From positions 1-19,740 of the forward strand of contig CAIFEU010000010.1 in NCBI GenBank assembly GCA_903789505.1: DNA of 19,740 nucleotides. Reading direction: 5' to 3'. The notes under the pieces were generated by a model that made no database searches, had not been told where the DNA came from, and worked only from the letters and a program-made list of their open reading frames with translations. This DNA comes from an uncultured Coriobacteriales bacterium (GTDB lineage Bacteria; Actinomycetota; Coriobacteriia; Coriobacteriales; UMGS124). This document shows positions 8,106 through 13,926 of this stretch, in pieces (position 1 is the first letter of the stretch; each line of letters begins with the position of its first letter). The position numbers and the translations under genes were made by a program.

Positions 8106-8300
8106 CTAGCGGACGATGAGGGCGGTGACGAAGCCGATCAGGCCCAGGGCCTCGACGAATGCGCAGCCCAGGATGAAGACCGTGAACAGACGACCCTGAA
8201 CCTCGGGCTGACGAGCGATGCCCTGAGACGCGCCGAAGGCCGCGAGACCAATGCCGATGCCAGCGCCGATAACCGCAAGACCATAACCGATAACGCCCAC
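8106..8300 (-). CDS. atpE: F1Fo ATP synthase subunit c
   Basis: A short c subunit of 64 residues; most are 70-85. It forms the rotating membrane ring. Two hydrophobic helices flank the conserved polar loop ARQPE (29-33). The ion-carrying acid is Glu50 in AFVEALGLIGF. The positions that mark Na+-binding rings (a Gln in helix 1, then Ser/Thr after the Glu and a Tyr at +5) are not Na+-type here (Ile17, Ala51, Leu52, Ile55), so proton coupling is inferred. It starts with GTG at 8300, supported by AAGGAGG at ideal distance. The protein ends immediately after the second helix (ALIVR). Confidence 0.95.
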   Translation of the reverse strand: MGVIGYGLAVIGAGIGIGLAAFGASQGIARQPEVQGRLFTVFILGCAFVEALGLIGFVTALIVR

Positions 8301-8304
8301 TGTT

Positions 8305-8311
8305 CCTCCTT
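8305..8311 (-). promoter_or_regulatory. Shine-Dalgarno of atpE, supports a GTG start
   Basis: AAGGAGG on the minus strand, four bases before GTG 8300. This is one of the strongest ribosome binding sites in the window, fitting the need for many c subunits per complex. Confidence 0.85.
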
Positions 8312-8401
8312 AGAACAGGTGCCCGGCTCCTGCCGAGCGTCCCAACGACAACCAACGCGTGCTATGTCAACGACCTCGCGGCCGCAATGACCAATCTCAG
8401 C

Positions 8402-8417
8402 CCCGCCTCTCGGCGGG
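8402..8417 (-). promoter_or_regulatory. Hairpin in atpB-atpE spacer
   Basis: Perfect 6-bp stem CCCGCC / GGCGGG with a 4-nt loop, about 50 bp after the atpB stop in the 168-bp spacer between atpB and atpE. It is all G/C and has no following T-run. A role as an mRNA-stabilising or processing element giving extra atpE is an inference. Confidence 0.45.
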
Positions 8418-8468
8418 ATGCGCACCCCTCGGGGGCGCCGAAGGAAGGCAGACTCGCCTTGCCCTCCC

Positions 8469-9269
8469 CTACTCCTCGCCCTCGGCGAGCTGGATGTACA
8501 CCGCCGAAAGCACGGCGAAGACGTACGCCTGGATGAAGGCGACCAGCATCTCGATGGCGTAGATGAGAATCAGAATCAGCATGATCGCGATTGGGGCGAG
8601 CGCCGCGCCGAACGACGCGGCGGTGACCACCTGGAATGCGGCGCCCATCATCACGGAGACCATCAGCGCGAAGGCGCCCATGGCGATGTGGCCGGCGAAC
8701 ATGTTGGCGAAGAGTCGAATGGCGAGCGTGACGAGGCGCAGGATGACCGAGAACGCCTCGATGACGGCGACCAAAAGCGCAATCGGCAGGGCGATGCCCT
8801 TCGGCGCCAACGACTTGATGTAGCCGCCGACACCCATGATCTTGATCGACAGGGCGATGAAGTACACGAACGAGCACAGCGCGACCGCGAAGGTGACGCC
8901 GATCGTGCCAGTTCCCGGGCGGCAGCCGGGGATGAGGCCGACCAGGTTGTTGATCAGGACGAAGAAGAAGACCGTGAGGATGAACGGCATGTGCTTGTCG
9001 CCGGTCTTGTGGCCGATGACGCCGTACACGATGTCGTTGCGGGCGAACTCCACCAGCGCCTCGACCCCGTTGACGAAGCGGCCGTGCGGGACGAGCGACT
9101 GGCGCTTCTTGGCGGCGAACAGCACGATGAGCAGAATCGCAATCGCGATCAGCATCCAGAAGATGTACTGCGTGAAGCCAAAGTAATCGTTGCCGAACAT
9201 TGCCGGAGCGACGAAGTCGCTGATCATCTCGTTGATCTGGTCCGGCAGTCGATCCAGTGCTTCCATCAT
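8469..9269 (-). CDS. atpB: F1Fo ATP synthase subunit a
   Basis: 266 residues; the stationary membrane subunit with the proton half-channels next to the c ring. Hydrophobic helices are visible near 33-52, 94-115, 123-146, 160-182, 196-218 and 224-258. The essential arginine is in LAIRLFANMFAGH (Arg185, equivalent to E. coli Arg210). The last helix has the conserved FIQAYVFAVLSAVYI with Gln247. The ATG at 9269 (MMEALDR) was chosen because GAGGAG lies about 10 bases upstream. The frame extends further upstream only into the neighbouring gene's tail. It follows the small membrane gene by 22 bp. Confidence 0.96.
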   Translation of the reverse strand: MMEALDRLPDQINEMISDFVAPAMFGNDYFGFTQYIFWMLIAIAILLIVLFAAKKRQSLVPHGRFVNGVEALVEFARNDIVYGVIGHKTGDKHMPFILTVFFFVLINNLVGLIPGCRPGTGTIGVTFAVALCSFVYFIALSIKIMGVGGYIKSLAPKGIALPIALLVAVIEAFSVILRLVTLAIRLFANMFAGHIAMGAFALMVSVMMGAAFQVVTAASFGAALAPIAIMLILILIYAIEMLVAFIQAYVFAVLSAVYIQLAEGEE

Positions 9270-9291
9270 CGGTGGTTCTCTCCTCACCACG

Positions 9292-9573
9292 TCACGGACG
9301 AGGCCTACGCAAATACCATGCGCTTGCGAGCGCGACGGCACACAGGAATGCCCCCGCACACGTTACCGCAAACGGCACCATGGTTGCTTGCGAAACGCTC
9401 CAGGCAACGGCAAGCGCCATAACTACTACCGCAAACGACACCAGCACGGCTATCAGGCCCGGAACGATGCCAGCCGCGCGGTGGCGCTTTGAGTACGCGT
9501 ATGCAACGAAATAGGGAAGTGCGCCCAACAGACCGCACAGGCCGCCTGTGACGATAGCGACCGCCATGTCCAT
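9292..9573 (-). CDS. Small membrane protein at the atpI position
   Basis: 93 residues with three clear hydrophobic segments (about 3-25, 33-57, 61-86), a basic loop YSKRHR after the first and a basic C-terminus RRPRP. It lies 22 bp before atpB, the place normally held by atpI, whose product helps assemble the c ring or supports Mg2+ uptake in some bacteria. Usual AtpI proteins have four helices and about 100-130 residues, and no diagnostic AtpI motif is visible. The functional name therefore rests on position and topology only. The ATG at 9573 has GAGAGGG about nine bases upstream. The frame continues upstream to a GTG at 9621, but that would run through the leader hairpin and has no ribosome binding site. 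It is the first gene of the atp transcript. Confidence 0.7.
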   Translation of the reverse strand: MDMAVAIVTGGLCGLLGALPYFVAYAYSKRHRAAGIVPGLIAVLVSFAVVVMALAVAWSVSQATMVPFAVTCAGAFLCAVALASAWYLRRPRP

Positions 9574-9607
9574 CGCGAACGTCCCTCTCTCATCGCCTCC
9601 CGCCTCC

Positions 9608-9627
9608 CCCGGAGCCCTCACTCCGGG
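9608..9627 (-). promoter_or_regulatory. Leader hairpin just before the first atp-operon gene
   Basis: Perfect 7-bp inverted repeat CCCGGAG / CTCCGGG with a 6-nt loop, 35 bp upstream of ATG 9573. It would lie in the 5' untranslated leader. Possible roles are transcript stability or attenuation; none is demonstrated. Confidence 0.5.
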
Positions 9628-9644
9628 TTCGACGCAACGCTCGT

Positions 9645-9670
9645 GCGGGACGCCCCGAGGGGTCTCCCGC
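9645..9670 (-). promoter_or_regulatory. Second leader hairpin of the atp operon
   Basis: Arms GCGGGA / TCCCGC (6 bp) enclose an inner CCC/GGG stem with one mismatch and one G-U pair between them. It sits directly upstream of the 9608-9627 hairpin, so the atp mRNA leader appears strongly folded. Confidence 0.4.
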
Positions 9671-9719
9671 CGACGCTCCGACGCAGGTACGCACGCCGAA
9701 ACGCCATGGTCACATTACT

Positions 9720-9735
9720 AAAACGCGTCCGTTTT
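9720..9735. repeat. Inverted repeat AAAACG-CGTC-CGTTTT in atp promoter region
   Basis: A perfect 6-bp inverted repeat with a 4-bp centre inside the AT-richer patch. Its position suggests a protein-binding site (operator) near the atp promoter, but the factor is unknown. Confidence 0.45.
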
Positions 9736-9817
9736 GTCGTGGGCGCGTGGCAATTCTATAGATACAACGCATCAGCGTCGGGACCTCGTCCGCAACCCAC
9801 CGACGTTGAGGGGACAT

Positions 9818-9838
9818 TGTCTGCACGCCATGCAGACA
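9818..9838. repeat. Inverted repeat with 8-bp perfect arms upstream of atp operon
   Basis: TGTCTGCA-N5-TGCAGACA. The arms are exact complements and the 21-bp length is typical of a dimeric regulator's operator. It lies about 245 bp before the first atp-operon start and 180 bp after the rpiB stop. It could instead fold as an RNA stem in a read-through transcript. Confidence 0.55.
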
Positions 9839-10017
9839 CGCCGGCACATCGGACCTCTCGCCGCAGCTTGGACGAGTCTTTCGAGCGCCTTCGTCCCGTT
9901 CGGGCGAGCGTCGGCGCGGGAGCCGCCCCCCGCCCCGAGACTGCCTCGTGACCGGGGTTCGCCGCGCGCGAGGTCGGCGGGCGAATCGGGACGCAAGGGC
10001 GGTCGGCCCTGTCGGGC

Positions 10018-10578
10018 CTACTTTCCGTCGGCAGGCGTGACGGGACCGAGCTTTTCGTCGAGCGCGGCGTCTATCTGCTCGGCGAGGGAGGAGCGCCGGA
10101 TGGGGGTCACGTGTGGAGCCGCGGGCGCGGTCTGGGGCTTCTCGTAGTCGAGCGCCATGATCTTGGCGACGCGGCGCGCATGGCGACCGCCCTCGAACTC
10201 ACCGGCGAAGAACACCTTGAGGATGCGCTTGTTCTCCTCGAGGGAGATGAAGCGGCCCGACAGCGTGATCACGTTGAGGTCGTTGTGACGGCGCGCGAGG
10301 TCGGCGAACTCGGGCGTCGTGATCACGGCGGCGCGGATGCCGCAGATCTTGTCGGCGGCGAGTGCCATCCCGATTCCCGTGCCGCAGATCAGAACGCCGC
10401 GGTCGGCCTCGCCGCGGGCGACCGCGTGGCCGACCCTCTCGGCGAAGTCGGGATAGTCGACGCGCTCGTCGCTGTCGGGGCCGAAGTCGGTCACCTCGTG
10501 TCCGAGCCCCTTGATGAACTCGACGAGCTGCTGCTTCTGCTCGAACCCGGCGTGGTCGGACGCAATCGCGATACGCAT
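10018..10578 (-). CDS. rpiB: Ribose-5-phosphate isomerase B
   Basis: 186 residues of the RpiB/LacAB family, which interconverts ribose 5-phosphate and ribulose 5-phosphate in the pentose phosphate pathway. The N-terminal ASDHAGFEQK (Asp8, His9) and GVLICGTGIGMALAADK with catalytic-type Cys65 are visible. So is RRHNDLNVITLSGR with His99, matching RpiB rather than LacA/LacB. The core ends near residue 148. The last 40 or so residues (from KPQTAPAAPHV) are an Ala/Pro-rich linker followed by a short charged helix, an extension absent from the roughly 149-residue E. coli enzyme. The ATG at 10578 has GGGAG about six bases upstream. It follows tsaC by 221 bp and probably has its own promoter. The order tsaC-rpiB-atp is also seen in Bacillus. 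Confidence 0.95.
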   Translation of the reverse strand: MRIAIASDHAGFEQKQQLVEFIKGLGHEVTDFGPDSDERVDYPDFAERVGHAVARGEADRGVLICGTGIGMALAADKICGIRAAVITTPEFADLARRHNDLNVITLSGRFISLEENKRILKVFFAGEFEGGRHARRVAKIMALDYEKPQTAPAAPHVTPIRRSSLAEQIDAALDEKLGPVTPADGK

Positions 10579-10611
10579 GGAATCTCCCTCGGGACGAGGA
10601 CGACAGATGGG

Positions 10612-10632
10612 GCGGGCGGCCGAGCCGCCCGC
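10612..10632 (-). promoter_or_regulatory. 9-bp GC hairpin upstream of rpiB
   Basis: Perfect stem GCGGGCGGC / GCCGCCCGC with a 3-nt loop, 34 bp before the rpiB start. No T-run follows in either direction, so it is either a Rho-aided terminator for tsaC or a 5' leader structure of rpiB. A TAGAAT (-10-like, minus strand, 10643-10648) lies just upstream but lacks a matching -35. Further up, GGCGGGC/GCCCGCC (10659-10672) is a 14-bp palindrome. Confidence 0.45.
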
Positions 10633-10799
10633 GGACGAGGCCATTCTAACGCCGCTCGGGCGGGCGCCCGCCGCAGGCGCGGCGCTTCGCCAGGTTAGCG
10701 CATTGCGGGGCGCTCGACCGATGGGTGGGCTGCGGGCGTGGCGACGGCCACCCCACCGGCTGCCCCCGAGAGGAGCGGGTGAGACCCGACGTCGCCGGG

Positions 10800-11543
10800 C
10801 TATCCCTCGACGACGACGGATCCGGCGATGCGCGCGATCATCTCGGGCTCCACCGACCCCGTGCGGACGACCCGCGGCTCGCCAGCGGTGCAGACCACCA
10901 CGGTGGAAGCGACGAGGCTGTGGGTGACGCCGTCGTCGAGCACCAGGTCCGCCTGCTCGCGGATGCGCTCCTCGAGCGCGGCGTAGGAGTCGGGCGCGGG
11001 CAGGCCGCTCGTGTTGGCGCTCGTCGTGGCGATGGGGCAACCGAGCCGCTCGATCACCCGGAGGTCGAGCTGGCAGTTGGGCATGCGAAGCGCGACCGTG
11101 TCGCCCGGGCCCCGGAACGGCACGGGCACGGCGTCGCCGGCGCGCACGACGATCGTGAGCCCACCGGGCCAGAAGACCTCCGCCAGCTCCATCGCATAGC
11201 CGGGCACCTGCGCCCCGTACTTGCGCAGGGCGAAGGCGTCGTCGACGAGCCAGGCGATCGACTTCTCCGGCGGGCGCCGCTTGATCTGGAACAGGCGCCG
11301 CGCCCCCTCGGGGCATGCCTTGACCGACTGCGCGATGCCGTAGACGGTGTCGGTGGGCAGCACGACGACGCCGCCCGAGCGCAGGACGTCGCCCGCCTGA
11401 CGGACGACCGAGCGGCTCGGGTCATCGGAGTCGACCGCGACGCGACGCTCCCCCGCCGAAGGGCCCGTCGCGCCGGCGCCGGCAGATGGCGCGCCCGACG
11501 CGTCCCCGGACGCGGCATGGCGTGACCTTCCGAACCTAAGCAT
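10800..11543 (-). CDS. tsaC: L-threonylcarbamoyladenylate synthase (YrdC/Sua5 domain)
   Basis: 247 residues with a single YrdC-like domain (about 44-247). It uses threonine, bicarbonate and ATP to make threonylcarbamoyl-AMP, the donor for t6A at position 37 of ANN-decoding tRNAs. Motifs are LPTDTVYG (62-69), KRRPPEK (88-94), WPGGLT (125-130), SANTSG (175-180) and STVVV (213-217). It lacks the extra C-terminal domain of long Sua5 proteins, so it is of the short type. The first 40 residues are Ala/Gly/Ser-rich and probably disordered. The ATG at 11543 overlaps the prmC stop by 8 bp and has GGGAGG about 9-10 bases upstream, so translation is coupled to prmC. Confidence 0.94.
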   Translation of the reverse strand: MLRFGRSRHAASGDASGAPSAGAGATGPSAGERRVAVDSDDPSRSVVRQAGDVLRSGGVVVLPTDTVYGIAQSVKACPEGARRLFQIKRRPPEKSIAWLVDDAFALRKYGAQVPGYAMELAEVFWPGGLTIVVRAGDAVPVPFRGPGDTVALRMPNCQLDLRVIERLGCPIATTSANTSGLPAPDSYAALEERIREQADLVLDDGVTHSLVASTVVVCTAGEPRVVRTGSVEPEMIARIAGSVVVEG

Positions 11544-12777
11544 GCGGCTGCGCCTCCCGAAGCGTCGCGACCAGGTGGCGGTTGCGCCCCGTGAGGTCGC
11601 GGACGATGCGGATGTTGTCGTAGGACGCGCGCAGCGCGGGCAGCTCGCTGGCGACGACCAGGCTGTCCTCGAAGAGCTCGCACGCGAGCAGGCCGCCCGG
11701 CCTGAGCGCGCGCGTCCCCAGGTCGACGAGGCGGCGGAACACGTCCAGCCCGTCCGCCCCGCCGTCCAGCGCCAGGGCGGGCTCGTAGTCGCCCACCTCG
11801 TGGGGCAGCGTGGGCAGGACCGCCGTGGGGATGTAGGGCGGGTTGGACACCAGGATGTCGAACGCGCCGGAGTCCGCCCCGTCGACGCCGTCGGCGAGGT
11901 CGCACTCGACGACTTCGACGCAGTCGCCCAGCCCCAGTGCGTCGCGGTTGCGCCGCGCGAGGTCGACCGCCTCCGGCGAGATGTCGGTGGCAGTCACGCG
12001 CACGCGCGGGCTCTCGCCGGCGAGCGACAGCGCTATGCAGCCGGTCCCGGTGCCGACCTCCAGGACGCTCACGTCGCGCGGGGCGTCCGCGGGCCACTGC
12101 GACGAGAAGTCGAACGTGGCAGGGGCGGCAGGTTCTGCCGGTGCGTCCGCGCGCGTCGGGTCGCCCGCGTCGGCGCCGGGCTCGCCCCCGGCGCGCCCCG
12201 CGGCAACGGCTCCCCCCTCACCCTCGAGAGGAGTGGGCGTGGCGGCGGGGCCCGCGGGGGCGCTTCCAGCCGTAGCGGGCTCGGCAGGCGCGGGCACCGT
12301 CGGGGCGGCGGGCGCCGCGGAGGGGGCCTGCGACGACGGCAGGGCGCGGACGTAGGCGAGCACCTCGTCGACCAGTATCTCGGTCTCCGGGCGGGGGATG
12401 AGGACCCCCGGGGCGCAGCGCAGGACGATGTGGCGGAAGGGCATCTCGCCGGTCACGTACTGCAGCGGCTCGCCCTTGGCGCGGCGCAGGACGGCGTCGT
12501 GCATCTGCGCGAGCTCGTGGGCCTCAAGGGGCCGATCGTAGTTCATGTACAGCTCGACGCGCGACAGCCCCGTCGCCGAGCACAGGAGCCACTCGGCGGA
12601 CAGGCGCGGCTGCTCGATGCCCTTGCGCCCCAGGAAGTCGCGCGTCCACTCGAGCATCGACTTGACGGTCCACGCCCGCGGCGCGGCACCTCGGGCGGCG
12701 GGCGCGGGGGCAGGCGCGGGCACCCCGGCGCCGGTGCCCGCGCCGAAGTCCGTCTGGGTCCGAGAGATTGGGCTCAT
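11536..12777 (-). CDS. prmC: Peptide chain release factor N5-glutamine methyltransferase (PrmC/HemK)
   Basis: 413 residues against about 280 in the family. It methylates the Gln of the GGQ motif in release factors with S-adenosylmethionine. The N-terminal helical substrate domain (about 36-145) includes GEPLQYVTGEMPF and the conserved IPRPETE (127-133). The methyltransferase domain begins near 236 with LEVGTGTGCIALSL (SAM loop) and has SNPPYIP (NPPY, 312-315). The surplus length lies in an Ala/Pro/Gly-rich N-terminal tail (12-35) and an insert of about 85 Ala/Pro/Gly residues (147-233) exactly between the two domains. All catalytic motifs are intact, so it is probably functional with an unusually long linker. 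The ATG at 12777 has only a weak Shine-Dalgarno and lies 16 bp after prfA, its substrate's gene. Confidence 0.94.
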   Translation of the reverse strand: MSPISRTQTDFGAGTGAGVPAPAPAPAARGAAPRAWTVKSMLEWTRDFLGRKGIEQPRLSAEWLLCSATGLSRVELYMNYDRPLEAHELAQMHDAVLRRAKGEPLQYVTGEMPFRHIVLRCAPGVLIPRPETEILVDEVLAYVRALPSSQAPSAAPAAPTVPAPAEPATAGSAPAGPAATPTPLEGEGGAVAAGRAGGEPGADAGDPTRADAPAEPAAPATFDFSSQWPADAPRDVSVLEVGTGTGCIALSLAGESPRVRVTATDISPEAVDLARRNRDALGLGDCVEVVECDLADGVDGADSGAFDILVSNPPYIPTAVLPTLPHEVGDYEPALALDGGADGLDVFRRLVDLGTRALRPGGLLACELFEDSLVVASELPALRASYDNIRIVRDLTGRNRHLVATLREAQPHA

Positions 12778-12793
12778 CGGCACACGCCGCCCG

Positions 12794-13870
12794 TCAGACT
12801 GCCGCTGCGAGGCGCTCGGCGCGGTCGGCGGTGGCGAGGGCCTCGATGACCTCGTCGAGCTTGTCGCCCTCAAGCACGCCCGAGTAGGTCGAGTTGAAGC
12901 CGATGCGATGGTCGGTCACGCGGTCCTGAGGCTGGTTGTAGGTGCGGATCTTCTCCGCGCGATCGCCGTGGCCGATCTGCGCCAGGCGCGCGGCGCCGAC
13001 CTCGGCCTGCTGCTTCTGCAGCTCGAGCTCGTACAGGCGCGAGCGCAGCACCTGCATGCAGACCTCGCGGTTCTGGATCTGGGAGCGCTGCTCCTGCGAC
13101 TGCACGACCAGGCCGGTGGGAAGGTGCGTGATGCGGACCGCCGAGTAGGTCGTGTTGACGCCCTGGCCGCCCGGGCCGCTCGAGCAGTAGGTGTCGATGC
13201 GCAGGTCGGTCGGGTCGATCTGGATGTCGATGTCGTCGGCCTCGGGCAGCACGGCGACCGTCGCGGTGGAGGTCTGGATGCGCCCCTGGCTCTCGGTCTT
13301 GGGGATGCGCTGAACGCGGTGGACGCCGCTCTCGTACTTCATGATCGAGTAAACCTTGTCGCCGAGCACCTTGAACTCGAGCGTCTTGAAGCCGCCCGCG
13401 TCGGAGGGGCTGGCGCTGATGGGCTCGATCTTCCAGCCGCGGCGGCTCGCCAGGCGCTGGTACATCGAGAACAGGTCGCCCGCGAAGATGCCCGCCTCGT
13501 CGCCGCCGACGCCGGCGCGAATCTCCACGATGGTGTTCTTCTCGTCGTTGGGGTCGCCGGGAATGAGCAGGACCTTGATGTCGTCCTCGAGGGCGGGCAG
13601 CTTGGCCTGGCTCTCGTCGACCTCGTCCTGCAGCATCGAGCGGGCCTCGGGGTCCTGCTCCTCCTGCATGAGCTCGCGCGCGGCGTCGATGTCGTCGAGC
13701 GCGCCCACGTACGCACGGGCCTTCTCCACCAGCTCGGACTGGCTAGAGCGCTCCTTCATCAGGCGCGTGTACTCCTTGGGGTCGTTGATCACGGAGGGGT
13801 CGTAGAGCTTCTTCTCGAGCTCCTCGTAGGTCGAGATGATCTTCTCGAGCCGTTCGCGTTCCATTGCCAT
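12794..13870 (-). CDS. prfA: Peptide chain release factor 1
   Basis: 358 residues, standard RF1 length. It terminates translation at UAA and UAG. The anticodon-like RF1 motif is RIPKTESQG (PKT at 190-192, of the P-x-T type and not the SPF of RF2). The catalytic loop is SSGPGGQGVNTTYSAVRITH with GGQ at 234-236. Next to GGQ the residues are G and Y where E. coli RF1 has H and D (GGQHVNTTD), probably a lineage variation. The N-terminal coiled domain spans about 1-110. The ATG at 13870 (MAMERE) has GGAGAG about eight bases upstream. prmC follows and modifies this protein. Confidence 0.97.
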   Translation of the reverse strand: MAMERERLEKIISTYEELEKKLYDPSVINDPKEYTRLMKERSSQSELVEKARAYVGALDDIDAARELMQEEQDPEARSMLQDEVDESQAKLPALEDDIKVLLIPGDPNDEKNTIVEIRAGVGGDEAGIFAGDLFSMYQRLASRRGWKIEPISASPSDAGGFKTLEFKVLGDKVYSIMKYESGVHRVQRIPKTESQGRIQTSTATVAVLPEADDIDIQIDPTDLRIDTYCSSGPGGQGVNTTYSAVRITHLPTGLVVQSQEQRSQIQNREVCMQVLRSRLYELELQKQQAEVGAARLAQIGHGDRAEKIRTYNQPQDRVTDHRIGFNSTYSGVLEGDKLDEVIEALATADRAERLAAAV

Positions 13871-13926
13871 GGGTGGCTCTCCTTCGCACGTAGCACCGTC
13901 CGGTCCACCCTATCACGCGAAGGCAG

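Larger units (their letters stand above)
9574..10017. other. 444-bp intergenic leader/promoter region upstream of the atp operon
   Basis: No convincing gene is seen in this gap between rpiB and the atp operon. It contains the only clearly AT-richer patch of the neighbourhood (about 9711-9770), which is the likeliest place for the atp promoter. I could not find a minus-strand -35/-10 pair with proper spacing. Four inverted repeats are listed separately. Close to rpiB, GGCCC-TGTC-GGGCC (10005-10018) overlaps the rpiB stop and may form a small 3' hairpin. A 29-codon Arg-rich frame (9618-9707, minus) lacks a ribosome binding site. Confidence 0.5.

Noticed and set aside
9618..9707. 29-codon minus-strand frame in the atp leader (MAFRRAYLRRSV...)
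   Set aside because: No ribosome binding site and Arg-rich composition as expected by chance. Kept only as a remote leader-peptide idea.
9734..9762. Plus-strand promoter-like pair TTGTCG-17 bp-TATAGA
   Set aside because: Spacing is ideal, but the hexamers match consensus only 4 of 6 each and no plus-strand gene follows. The CTATAG core is palindromic. At most it could drive an antisense RNA across rpiB.
9643..10147. Plus-strand frames in the rpiB-atp gap
   Set aside because: No Shine-Dalgarno, unconserved-looking composition, and they run antisense into the rpiB 3' end.
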